A DNA stretch of 64,000 bases from GWE2-42-39 sp034003625 (lineage in GTDB: Bacteria; Bacteroidota; Bacteroidia; Bacteroidales; Prolixibacteraceae): the NCBI GenBank assembly GCA_034003625.1, contig JAVEYG010000017.1, positions 31,999 to 95,998 on the forward strand, read 5' to 3'. Of the stretch, positions 45,703-53,444 are shown one piece after another (position 1 is the first letter of the stretch; each line of letters opens with the position of its first letter). Under the pieces are notes generated by a model. That model was not told the DNA's origin. It worked only from the letters and a program-made list of their open reading frames with translations, and searched no databases. The position numbers and the translations under genes were made by a program.

Positions 45703-46764
45703 ATGATTAACAATAGTAATAAGATTGAGCGATTTCAAGAAAATCCAATTCTCTCACCCCAACAAATTTCTCCTTCGAAAAAAGAGTTAAAAGTAGAATG
45801 TATTCTGAATCCCGGTGTGTTTGAATTTCAAAATAAAACATGGCTTTTGCTAAGGGTGGCAGAGAGTGCTGCAAGCAGGGAGGGGGTTGTGACATTTCCT
45901 CTAATGAACGAGAAAGGAGAGATTGATGTGATCGAAATAGACATAGCCGATAAGGATTTAGATATATCTGATCCGAGAGTATTAAACTACAAAGGAGCTG
46001 ATTATCTGACAACGATATCTCACTTTAGGCTACTTAGTAGCAACGATGGGGTTCATTTTAAAGAAGAGCCGGATTTCCCTCCGATTTTTGGGAACGGAGA
46101 AAGCGAAAGGTATGGAATTGAAGATTGTAGGGTTACACAAATAGGAGACTCTTATTATCTGACTTATACAGCTGTTTCAAGCCAGGGAGTTGGTGTGGGA
46201 ATGATGAGTACCAAAAACTGGAAAGATTTTACAAGGTATGGCCTGATTCTTCCGCCACATAATAAAGATTGTACATTATTCGACGAAAAAATAAATGGGA
46301 AATATTACATGTTGCACCGGCCAAGTAGTCCTGAAATCGGTGGAAACTACATTTGGATTGCCGAGTCTGAAGATTTGATACACTGGGGAAAACATAAATG
46401 TATTGCCCAAACACGCACAGGTATGTGGGATAGTGTGAGAGTCGGAGCTGGAGCGTCTCCGGTAAAAACCAAGTATGGATGGCTTGAGGTTTATCATGGA
46501 GCGAATGAAAAAAACAGATATTGCCTTGGAGCAATTTTACTCGATTTAGATGATCCTTCAAAAGTTCTTGCACGTTCAGTTACCCCGGTGATGGAGCCCA
46601 AAGAAAGCTATGAAATGAAAGGCTTTTTTGGTGAAGTAATATTTACAAACGGACATGTTCGAAAAGGCGACAATCTCACGGTTTACTATGGCGCTGCCGA
46701 CAGTGTCATATGTGGTGCTAATATTTCAATAACAAGTATTCTGAAGTCATTAAACATTATCTAA
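45703..46764 (+). CDS. GH130 family beta-mannoside phosphorylase
   Basis: 353 residues without signal peptide, so cytoplasmic. Five-bladed propeller sequence with GH130 hallmarks: VECILNPGVFEFQNKTWLL near 30, ISDPRVLNY near 86, the catalytic Asp in YGIEDCRVTQIGDSYYLTYT near 131, KDCTLFDEKINGKYYMLHRP near 188, and GAGASPVKTKYGWLEVYHG near 248. Members cleave beta-mannosides with phosphate and release mannose 1-phosphate, saving ATP. This gene is the main reason to propose a mannose-containing substrate for the locus. It is coupled to the MFS gene, which starts 6 bases later. Confidence 0.93.
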   Translation: MINNSNKIERFQENPILSPQQISPSKKELKVECILNPGVFEFQNKTWLLLRVAESAASREGVVTFPLMNEKGEIDVIEIDIADKDLDISDPRVLNYKGADYLTTISHFRLLSSNDGVHFKEEPDFPPIFGNGESERYGIEDCRVTQIGDSYYLTYTAVSSQGVGVGMMSTKNWKDFTRYGLILPPHNKDCTLFDEKINGKYYMLHRPSSPEIGGNYIWIAESEDLIHWGKHKCIAQTRTGMWDSVRVGAGASPVKTKYGWLEVYHGANEKNRYCLGAILLDLDDPSKVLARSVTPVMEPKESYEMKGFFGEVIFTNGHVRKGDNLTVYYGAADSVICGANISITSILKSLNII

Positions 46765-46770
46765 CAGGGA

Positions 46771-47997
46771 ATGAAAGAGCTTAAAGTATTTTTGTCGCAG
46801 CCTCGTAACACCCGGATATTGCTGTCTACAGTGGCTGTTTATGCTTTGATATTGCCTGTTATTGAGGTATTTCAGGCAGCATATATTATGGGGAAATCCA
46901 GTGAAATGATACGGGTATTATTTTATCAGCTTTCTGTTTATACTTCGATACCCTTTGTTTTTTTGATCAACGGATTTCTGCTTCGAAAAGTAAGACCAGA
47001 TCTCCTGTTTATTTTAGGGATGATTTTAAGTGGAGTCTCTATGTTGATAATGACATCTCTACCGGAATTAACCAATTGGGGATTAGGCATTGCAGGAATG
47101 TTAATGGGAGTTTCATTTGGCTTTTTCTGGTCTAACAGGGATTATCTGGTGTTGGTGAGTACAAACGATCAAAACCGAAATTATTACTACGGAACAGAGT
47201 CATTCTTCAATACTTTTTCCAATGTGGTAGTAAATACAACTATAGGTTTGTTTATCGTTTATTTTACCGAAAGTTTTAAGGGCTTGGAAAACAGCAGAGG
47301 AGTGGCTTACAACATAATTGCCTATTCCGTTTTAGTGCTTTCAGTAATTGCTTCCATCATACTTTCAAAAGGTAAGTTTGGACGACCGAAAAGTCCAAAA
47401 TTCATCTATTTTAAATTTCATAAATTATGGTACAGTATGTTGAAAATGGCTGTTTTGAAGGGCTTGGTGCAGGGCTTTATCGTAACTGCTCCGTCTTTAC
47501 TTATTTTCAAATTTATTGGGAACGAAGGCGCTTTAGGTACCGTGCAAAGTGTAAGTGCATTAATTACTGCCTTTTTAATGTATTTTATCGGGCGGAAGGC
47601 GAAACCGGAACATCGTTTATTAATTTTAGCTTTTGCTTTGATACTATTTGTAGTTGGAGCAATATTTAATTCTGTTTTGTACAATTCAATATCAGTTTAT
47701 GTCTTTCTGTTATGTTTGGTAATTGCACGGCCACTTTTTGATATTGCCTATTTTCCAATTCAATTAAAAGTAATTGACTATGTTGCTTCTGCTGAAAAAA
47801 GGAATGAATATACCTACATCTGTAATCATGAATTTGGATTGTATGTCGGGCGTTTAATAGGCTGTGGAACTTTCATAATTATTGCGTGGAGTATTTCCGA
47901 AGATACAGCGCTTGTGTTCACTTTACCGTTTGTTACAATTTTGCAGGCGCTTTCATACTTCATTTCAAAAAAAATGATTAAAAATATTAATTCATAA
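46771..47997 (+). CDS. MFS transporter linked to GH130
   Basis: 408 residues, about twelve hydrophobic segments across the whole length, no signal peptide. The GVSFGFFWSNRDYLVLVSTN and LVIARPLFDIAYFPIQLKV segments suggest the MFS subgroup often found beside GH130 genes in Bacteroidota. It would carry mannose-containing oligosaccharides from periplasm to cytoplasm, where the GH130 enzyme acts. It is the last PUL gene; AT-rich cargo ends just after it. Confidence 0.88.
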   Translation: MKELKVFLSQPRNTRILLSTVAVYALILPVIEVFQAAYIMGKSSEMIRVLFYQLSVYTSIPFVFLINGFLLRKVRPDLLFILGMILSGVSMLIMTSLPELTNWGLGIAGMLMGVSFGFFWSNRDYLVLVSTNDQNRNYYYGTESFFNTFSNVVVNTTIGLFIVYFTESFKGLENSRGVAYNIIAYSVLVLSVIASIILSKGKFGRPKSPKFIYFKFHKLWYSMLKMAVLKGLVQGFIVTAPSLLIFKFIGNEGALGTVQSVSALITAFLMYFIGRKAKPEHRLLILAFALILFVVGAIFNSVLYNSISVYVFLLCLVIARPLFDIAYFPIQLKVIDYVASAEKRNEYTYICNHEFGLYVGRLIGCGTFIIIAWSISEDTALVFTLPFVTILQALSYFISKKMIKNINS

Positions 47998-48017
47998 TTA
48001 ATGTCAGTTTTATGTAA

Positions 48018-48140
48018 AAAATCTACAGTGACGGGTTGAAACAGCTCCGCCAGATTGCAGAAAATTATCAAGTACCCTGCCAGAATATTAAGATAAAATT
48101 GCGGCATCAGAGAATAACCGTCGGACAGGAAAACCGGTAA
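48018..48140 (+). pseudogene. Possible C-terminal gene remnant at the PUL/backbone junction
   Basis: A start-less frame of 40 codons (KIYSDGLKQLRQIAENYQVP and on to a TAA) begins within 20 bases of the MFS stop, with composition more like the conjugation backbone than the PUL. It is followed by a hairpin (AAACCGG at 48131-48137 with CCGGTTT at 48142-48148). It may be the tail of a backbone gene cut when the PUL was inserted. No family recognised. Confidence 0.3.
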
Positions 48141-48194
48141 TCCGGTTTGCTAGCAATATAGTTCAATAAGAATAAGAGAAAGGAAACATTACTA

Positions 48195-48353
48195 ATGCAT
48201 TATCAAACTGCTTTCCTGCTTTGGGCAGGACTTATTGTCGATGTGGTTGCCCTTTGTATGATCATCTATCTGAAAAAGCGCAAAGCTTTAGATGAAAAAA
48301 GCACGCTGAGTGTGGTGTACCGGGTACCCCTCAAAGGGAAAAGCGTGGGGTGA
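48195..48353 (+). CDS. Small single-TM protein, 52 aa
   Basis: A short frame from ATG 48195: a hydrophobic helix (FLLWAGLIVDVVALCMIIYL) followed by a basic tail (KKRKALDEKSTLSVVYRVPL). The composition is that of a genuine membrane peptide rather than chance, and it lies in the regulatory part of the element before rteC. Function unknown. Confidence 0.5.
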   Translation: MHYQTAFLLWAGLIVDVVALCMIIYLKKRKALDEKSTLSVVYRVPLKGKSVG

Positions 48354-48455
48354 GATGACGTTCGGAAAGTTATTCAACTTGATCAGTACAGGAGCGGACT
48401 AACTCCCCGGCATTGTAACAGGATAAATGATTTATTACTTGCTATTACATGACTT

Positions 48456-49328
48456 ATGGAAGAAAATCGAGTTGTGGAACCAATAAACCCGGAACATATT
48501 GTAGAACAACTAAAAGACAATTTACAGAAAATAAACAGTGCGGAGTATGATGAAATTCCAAAAGTAGAGAAATCAGTAGGAATTTGCTCAACAGCGCTAT
48601 TGGAATTACGGGACTATGTAAACCGCTCAGACTTTAAAAAACAGGAAGAAGAAATCCGGTTTTTTAAAGAGATAAAACCTTATGTGCTTTCGGAATACCT
48701 GTATTACAGTAAACTCTGGGAAATTTTAGTCCGGCAGCCGGTAACTTCCATAAGAAGGAAGAAAAAGTATCTGAGGCAAATGATAGCGGAAACACAGCAG
48801 TTTCTTAACGATAATACTGAATTTTACCTCTATTGCCGGAGCGGTGCATCTCATTTGGATGAAAAATACTTTGTCCGAACAGAAATCAGCTGTACACTGA
48901 ATTGTTCCCGGTTTATTTATGACCCGTTTTTCTCCACCAACCATGATTATACCCTTGCAGCGATAAAAGCCAATGAAAAGATTGCAGCTTATTGCAATGA
49001 AGAACTTAATAAGTTAAAAAGATGGGGCAAGTATAGGCTTGTCCGCAGCGACATGACCTGGGACCATACAAAACGGGACCTGATGCTTATTGTTTATGGC
49101 ATTTATTATACGGATGCAGTCAATAAGGGGAGTGCCTCGATCAAGGACTTGGTCAAAGGTTTTGAATCCCTTTTCAACGTTGATTTATCAGGTTACTACC
49201 ATATTTTTTATGAAGCCATCCAGCGCCAGCAACCGTTCGAGTATTTAGACAAAATGAAAGATGAGCTGGAAAAACGCTTGGAAGAGTCAGACGAAAACAA
49301 AAGGCGAAGAAGAGGGAACCAAAAATAG
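48456..49328 (+). CDS. rteC: RteC-like regulator of element excision/transfer
   Basis: 290 residues, no signal peptide. It has the RteC layout: FFKEIKPYVLSEYLYYSKLW near 68, EKYFVRTEISC near 137, a winged-helix-like C-terminal part DMTWDHTKRDLMLIVYGIYY near 200, then FESLFNVDLSGYYHIFYEA. In CTnDOT-type elements RteC activates the excision genes; a similar role is likely here. No RteA/RteB two-component pair and no tetQ accompany it in the window, so its induction signal differs from the classic tetracycline circuit. Confidence 0.82.
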   Translation: MEENRVVEPINPEHIVEQLKDNLQKINSAEYDEIPKVEKSVGICSTALLELRDYVNRSDFKKQEEEIRFFKEIKPYVLSEYLYYSKLWEILVRQPVTSIRRKKKYLRQMIAETQQFLNDNTEFYLYCRSGASHLDEKYFVRTEISCTLNCSRFIYDPFFSTNHDYTLAAIKANEKIAAYCNEELNKLKRWGKYRLVRSDMTWDHTKRDLMLIVYGIYYTDAVNKGSASIKDLVKGFESLFNVDLSGYYHIFYEAIQRQQPFEYLDKMKDELEKRLEESDENKRRRRGNQK

Positions 49329-49504
49329 ATTGTTTGAAAACAATGAATAAAAGAAGAGCAGAAAACAAACAGGATAACATTAAAGAATAAACAAACAGAA
49401 TAATAATGAGAATATAACAGGGATAAAAATACAGACGCGTTAGTTTTTGATTCTTGTACCGGAAAATCGTCAAATTTTAAACATCACAGGGACCTAAACA
49501 GGAC

Positions 49505-49525
49505 GCCCGCGCAATTGGCGTGGGC
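49505..49525. repeat. GC-rich hairpin between rteC and the next gene
   Basis: GCCCGCGC (49505-49512) pairs with GCGTGGGC (49518-49525), one wobble pair, around a 5-base loop. It stands out against the AT-rich spacer from 49329 to 49627, where I see no coding frame. A terminator function is unlikely (no T-run); a transfer-related or leader structure is possible. Confidence 0.4.
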
Positions 49526-49627
49526 TGGGCTTACCTGTGGTGTGGGTGTTTGACGATACCTCCGGTACGGTATGTTCCAGTTCCACGCTTTTTTTATTCC
49601 CGGCTAAATTTGACATATATTTATAAG

Positions 49628-49885
49628 ATGAATAAATACCTGACTGCCAAGAATATTGAAAATGCAGACCTAATCGCTGTTTCCCAGCGTTGCCCGTTTG
49701 AAGAAGTGACCCGTGATTGTCCTTTTATTCCATACCATCGGTTAAACGACCTGGACGAACAAATCCGGCAACTGAACACTCTTGATGAAGATACTCTCCA
49801 GCAACTCCGTTCCTTTCACCGTTCGTGCATCGTGGTGAGGAGAAGTCAAATGGAACTAAATGAGGCCAACTTTAAAGAGTCATAA
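49628..49885 (+). CDS. Hypothetical protein, 85 aa
   Basis: Starts at ATG 49628 (MNKYLTAKNIENADLIAVSQ) just after a short A/T leader; a longer upstream frame is not protein-like. No signal or membrane segment. It has three Cys (QRCPFEEVTRDCPF and RSCIVV) and a helical middle part (LDEQIRQLNTLDEDTLQQLR). I do not recognise the family. It lies between rteC and the HTH gene. Confidence 0.55.
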   Translation: MNKYLTAKNIENADLIAVSQRCPFEEVTRDCPFIPYHRLNDLDEQIRQLNTLDEDTLQQLRSFHRSCIVVRRSQMELNEANFKES

Positions 49886-50057
49886 GATATGATTTCCTGA
49901 ATCTTCCTGTTTTAAAATAATCCTCGCATATACAGTGTTTATATTCAGTGTTTTATGAAAAATATCTTCAAAAATACCACCACAGTGTGGTACTAAATGT
50001 TTTGAGGCAATACAATTTTGGCAAAACTCAATATATATCATTAAAAAGTAAAAAGTT

Positions 50058-50354
50058 ATGCCGACAGAAATTGTAACAACAGACGATTTACGGGAATTCA
50101 AACTCGAATTGCTTAAAGAAATCAAACAAATCCTGGCTGCCCACCATGGTCAACCGTTCAAGAAATGGTTAAAATCGTATGAAGTAAGAAAACTGCTGGG
50201 AATCTCACCAGGTACACTTCAAAACCTAAGGATAAACGGGACTTTGCCTTTCACTAAAGTTGGCGGGGTAATTTTTTATGACAGCGAAGACATCAACAAA
50301 ATGATGAAAGAAAATCTGGTGAAAAACCGCTTTGAATTCCGCCGCGGCAGATGA
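50058..50354 (+). CDS. Excisionase-like helix-turn-helix protein
   Basis: 98 residues. N-terminal helix (REFKLELLKEIKQILAAHHG) and a MerR/Xis-type winged-helix domain: KSYEVRKLLGISPGTLQNLR, then GTLPFTKVGGVIFYDSEDI. Small proteins of this type in Bacteroidota elements act as excisionase or as activators of transfer genes. Its stop overlaps the start of the next gene (ATGA), so the two are coupled. Confidence 0.85.
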   Translation: MPTEIVTTDDLREFKLELLKEIKQILAAHHGQPFKKWLKSYEVRKLLGISPGTLQNLRINGTLPFTKVGGVIFYDSEDINKMMKENLVKNRFEFRRGR

Positions 50355-50842
50355 ATTACATCAGGCACCAAACCGGTTTATTTGAACGGTTTGCGGAAGA
50401 TGAACGAATCAGTCCATTTCATATCAGCCTTTATTTTGCTTTGTTCCAATTCTGGAACAGGAACCGTTTCCGAAACCCGTTCCCGGTATCCAGGGAAGAG
50501 CTTATGTTCCTTTCGCATATCGGGTCGGTAAACACCTATACAAGATGTATAAAAGAACTACACCAGTGGGGGTATATAGAATATTTTCCATCATTTAATC
50601 CGAATACCGGGAGTAAAGTCACCTGTATCAGTTTTGATAAAGGTAGTGATAAAGCTGGTAGTAAAGGTGATGGTAAAGGTGATGATAATGCTACTGGTAA
50701 ATCTTTCTATAAGAATATAAACATTACAAACGGGAATAAACAGGCTTACAACCAATATTTAAAAAATGGAAGAGAAAAAGAAAAGCGGAACAACAACCCG
50801 CTCCATGCCGAAACCGATAAGGACTACTCGGAACCCTTATAG
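50351..50842 (+). CDS. Element-encoded protein with winged-helix-like N-terminus
   Basis: 163 residues. Residues 1-95 look like a replication- or regulation-type winged helix (SPFHISLYFALFQFWNRNRF, FLSHIGSVNTYTRCIKELHQ, WGYIEYFPS). A low-complexity Lys/Gly/Asp linker follows (GSDKAGSKGDGKGDDNATG), encoded by short near-repeats of AAAGGTGAT type, and then a charged tail. Proteins of this kind sit before a DnaC-like ATPase in many Bacteroidota elements. The 3' end overlaps the next frame by up to 77 bases. Confidence 0.7.
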   Translation: MNYIRHQTGLFERFAEDERISPFHISLYFALFQFWNRNRFRNPFPVSREELMFLSHIGSVNTYTRCIKELHQWGYIEYFPSFNPNTGSKVTCISFDKGSDKAGSKGDGKGDDNATGKSFYKNINITNGNKQAYNQYLKNGREKEKRNNNPLHAETDKDYSEPL

Positions 50843-51491
50843 CGACATAGCAGAACTCAAAAACGGGATGTACCTGTTCGATTTTTCCCTGTGCAGGAAA
50901 TGGCTGGAAGATGTGGGCAAACAACAATACGGGGAGTATTTTAGGCTTTACCCGGAAGATTACAGGGTAATTTACAGCTTACTGGTTTATGCCATTGAAG
51001 ATAAAAAAGAATCAGCAAAGCTTAACCTGGATCTTAAGAAGGGGATCCTCCTGGCCGGGCCAATCGGTGCGGGAAAATCTACTTTAATGGCGTTAATAAA
51101 ATACTTTTTACAACCGGGCAAACAATATCAAATAAAATCCACCCGCGACATTACTTTTGAATTTGAGAATGAAGGATACAAAGTGATTAACCGCTACAGT
51201 AAAAATCCGTTAAACCTGAGTTACACCAACCCGGTTCCGAATATCTTTTGCTTTGACGATTTGGGTGTAGAACAGCCTCAAAAACATTTTGGCAACGAAT
51301 GTAATGTTATGGCGGAAATTCTGCTCAGCCGTTACGATTTGTTTATCTCCAAAGGAATACCAACACACTTAACCACTAATCTTTCGGCTTCTGAAATAGA
51401 AGAGAAATATGGCAACCGTGTCCGTAGTAGGATGAGAGAGATGTTTAACCTGGTTGCTTTTGACAAAAACGCACAGGACAAAAGAAGCTGA
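50766..51491 (+). CDS. DnaC/IstB-like AAA ATPase
   Basis: 241 residues from ATG 50766; later starts at 50805 or 50868 would reduce or remove the overlap with the preceding gene. Walker A GPIGAGKST near 98, Walker B IFCFDDLG near 158, sensor-like THLTTNLSASEIEEKYGNR near 202, arginine-finger-like RVRSRMREMFN near 221. It resembles helicase-loader ATPases and may assist replication of the excised circle or DNA processing at oriT together with the preceding protein. Confidence 0.85.
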   Translation: MEEKKKSGTTTRSMPKPIRTTRNPYSDIAELKNGMYLFDFSLCRKWLEDVGKQQYGEYFRLYPEDYRVIYSLLVYAIEDKKESAKLNLDLKKGILLAGPIGAGKSTLMALIKYFLQPGKQYQIKSTRDITFEFENEGYKVINRYSKNPLNLSYTNPVPNIFCFDDLGVEQPQKHFGNECNVMAEILLSRYDLFISKGIPTHLTTNLSASEIEEKYGNRVRSRMREMFNLVAFDKNAQDKRS

Positions 51492-51911
51492 ATAGATAAT
51501 TATCACAGCTAATCCGGTGCACAGGCCGTTCCCCCGGTTTTGGAAATACGACTGCTCGTGATTCACAGTATTTTCGTGTCCCTTTTTGGTACCGGTATGA
51601 ACAGTCTTTCGCACCGCACGGCAAGAGCCGGGACTCCGGTTCACATTGCTCACCCCCAACGCTAAATTTCATTACGCCTGTCCCGGATTTTCTTTCCTCA
51701 CGCAGTCCATCACGGCAAAAATCCGAAAACCAGGCTTTATTCCGCCTTCTTTCAATTCGCTTGGTTTCCCTTTATCTCCCGGCACTTCCCCTTTGCCTGC
51801 CTTAAAAAGGATTTTACTGATTGTTCTCCAACGCCCCGGCACATTCCCCTAACCGGCTCCAACGCTCCCTGATCCCGTTCGCATACTCACGGAGTACGGT
51901 CGCTGTTTGTC

Positions 51912-51948
51912 GCCGTCACGGGGAAAGAGCCTCCGGGCTCCCCACGGC
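51912..51948. repeat. Strong 37-nt hairpin
   Basis: GCCGT (51912-51916) pairs with ACGGC (51944-51948), GGG (51921-51923) with CCC (51941-51943), and GAGCC (51927-51931) with GGCTC (51936-51940), loop TCCG. Small internal bulges lie on the left arm only. There is no T-run on the right, so this is not a standard terminator. Confidence 0.6.
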
Positions 51949-52131
51949 AAAAGCCGCCCTTCCATTGCTTACAGGGCTGCATTTGCCTTTAGCCCGCCCG
52001 CATTAAAACAATAACAGGTAGCAATCCCTGTTTTCTCAAAAACCAAAAAAGAAATCCAAAGTTAGCCACCCTCCCACATTCCGACACATCTTGAAAATGC
52101 AAGGCCGGGGCAAGTGGCGCGGCATAACAGG

Positions 52132-52158
52132 TTTAAAGTTTAATGCAGAAACTTTAAA
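52132..52158. repeat. Perfect 10-bp dyad
   Basis: TTTAAAGTTT and AAACTTTAAA around AATGCAG. An operator for the tra operon or part of oriT are the two readings that fit the place. Confidence 0.55.
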
Positions 52159-52206
52159 GGTTCCGCACCAGCCCTGCATTTTCTCCCCGTGTGGCTCCGT
52201 TTCGAA

Positions 52207-52242
52207 TTTCTTTTCTTTTTGAGGGTTTTCTTTTCTTTTTGA
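52207..52242. repeat. 16-bp direct repeat before the tra operon
   Basis: TTTCTTTTCTTTTTGA occurs at 52207-52222 and again at 52227-52242, a 20-base period or about two helical turns, as for side-by-side protein binding sites. Confidence 0.55.
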
Positions 52243-52443
52243 AAATAAGGATGTGTTTAAATCCAACCAAATTAAACCAAAGGCTATGATAGCCTCGCTT
52301 ATTAAAAGTCGATAAACAGAAATGTGTTTTTAAGTAGTTGATATGATGTGTTTTATTGATTCCACTTCAGAAAAAACAACACACTGTGGTATTTTCCGTT
52401 TTCGCGCTTTAGACCTTTGCCCCGGTAACAAAAAATACAAGTT

Positions 52444-52806
52444 ATGTTTGGAATCAACGAACTCACCTGGGGTGAATTTACAGCGTTTATCCTGTTTGTT
52501 TTGATGGCCTGGTACGCCTTACTGTTAGTCCTTGGTTGGATAAAGTCAAAGCAGGGAAACGGACACGGGAGTTATGAAGAATACCAGTCCGGCATTACCT
52601 CCTGTGAGGCCTTACAACCGATCGTAGTCTCATCACAGGATTACCCATCGGAAATCCTCCCCATAAGCCTGGTAGAAAACATATCCTTACCGGCTTCGCT
52701 GTATGAAGAAACCGGGTACGACGAAGGCCTGGCTATCGACCATTTTACCAGAAGTAATAGTCCGATACTGGCCAAAATGCTTCCTGAAATCCATTATCAA
52801 CAATAA
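52444..52806 (+). CDS. Small membrane protein at the head of the tra operon
   Basis: 120 residues: one N-terminal transmembrane segment (FTAFILFVLMAWYALLLVLGW, about 13-33), the rest soluble and acidic. It starts the run of transfer genes and lies 18 bases before traE. It may correspond to a TraD-position protein, but I do not recognise a family. Confidence 0.65.
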   Translation: MFGINELTWGEFTAFILFVLMAWYALLLVLGWIKSKQGNGHGSYEEYQSGITSCEALQPIVVSSQDYPSEILPISLVENISLPASLYEETGYDEGLAIDHFTRSNSPILAKMLPEIHYQQ

Positions 52807-52824
52807 TTACTAAAAATCAAAATC

Positions 52825-53139
52825 ATGAGAAAAAAGATTCAAACGGTTTATCAGAAAAGTGTGGCATTTACTGCCTTAACAGTCTTTGGGGTTTACAGCA
52901 GTTTTGCGCAAAGCTCAGCCGGTATTGACCAGGCTACATCCGAGGTCGGCAGTTACATTGACCCCGTGGCCAACCTGATCATTGCCATTGGTGCTGTGGT
53001 CGGGTTGATCGGGGGAGTCCGTGTTTATATCAAGTGGCAAAGCGGCGACCAGGACACTCAAAAAGCTATCATGGGCTGGTTTGGCGCCTGCCTGTTTTTG
53101 GTTCTTGTGGGAGTTGTAATACGAGCATTCTTTTCCTAA
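52825..53139 (+). CDS. traE: TraE, DUF4134 family (VirB2-like pilin candidate)
   Basis: 104 residues. Signal peptide (ending SSFAQ near 28) and two hydrophobic segments (VANLIIAIGAVVGLIGGVRV and ACLFLVLVGVVIRAF), with the conserved YIKWQSGDQDTQKAIMGWFG between them. In Bacteroidetes T4SS operons this gene leads TraF and TraG and is thought to be the pilin-like subunit. Confidence 0.92.
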   Translation: MRKKIQTVYQKSVAFTALTVFGVYSSFAQSSAGIDQATSEVGSYIDPVANLIIAIGAVVGLIGGVRVYIKWQSGDQDTQKAIMGWFGACLFLVLVGVVIRAFFS

Positions 53140-53150
53140 CAACAGAAAAG

Positions 53151-53444
53151 ATGAAAACGTACACCATCCGGAAAATCGATACCAACCTTTACATCAAAGG
53201 CTTTTCAGGGCAACTGGTCTATTCAGCCATGTACGGTATTATTGCTGCTTTGCTGCTGTTTGTGCTGCTTTATATCCTTATCGGGACCTTTATTGCTGTT
53301 ATGGTTTGCGTGCCCCTGTTTTTTGCTTACCTGTACCGCCTGAATAAAATCCAGAAAAAATACGGCCATGCAGGATGGGGCAAAAAGAAAATTGCCCGGC
53401 AGCTCCCTGAATTTATCACCATTAAAAAACGGTTTCTGCGATGA
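53151..53444 (+). CDS. traF: TraF, DUF4133 family (VirB3-like)
   Basis: 97 residues from ATG 53151. IDTNLYIKGFSGQLVY near 8, two transmembrane segments (IIAALLLFVLLYILIG, AVMVCVPLFFAYLY) and a basic tail (KKKIARQLPEFITIKKRFLR). Inner-membrane component that cooperates with the VirB4-type ATPase, whose ATG overlaps its stop (ATGA). Confidence 0.9.
   Translation: MKTYTIRKIDTNLYIKGFSGQLVYSAMYGIIAALLLFVLLYILIGTFIAVMVCVPLFFAYLYRLNKIQKKYGHAGWGKKKIARQLPEFITIKKRFLR

Larger units (their letters stand above)
51492..52443. other. 952-base structured non-coding region of the element
   Basis: No convincing gene. The stretch 51,520-52,010 is strongly C-rich on the plus strand and contains compact hairpins: GAGCCGG/CCGGTTC at 51625-51642 and a three-part stem at 51912-51948. 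Further on there is a perfect 10-bp dyad TTTAAAGTTT/AAACTTTAAA at 52132-52158 and a 16-bp direct repeat TTTCTTTTCTTTTTGA at 52207-52222 and 52227-52242. Lying directly before the tra operon, it may hold oriT, a regulatory RNA or the tra promoter. Which of these cannot be told. Confidence 0.6.

Noticed and set aside
48358..48405. 15-codon frame beginning ATGACGTTCGG before rteC
   Set aside because: Too short and without any supporting context such as tandem codons of a leader peptide.
51646..52006. Two Pro/Leu-rich plus-strand frames in the non-coding region (51646-51852 and 51821-52006)
   Set aside because: They overlap strong hairpins, have low-complexity composition and show no domain; they look like by-products of the C-rich sequence.
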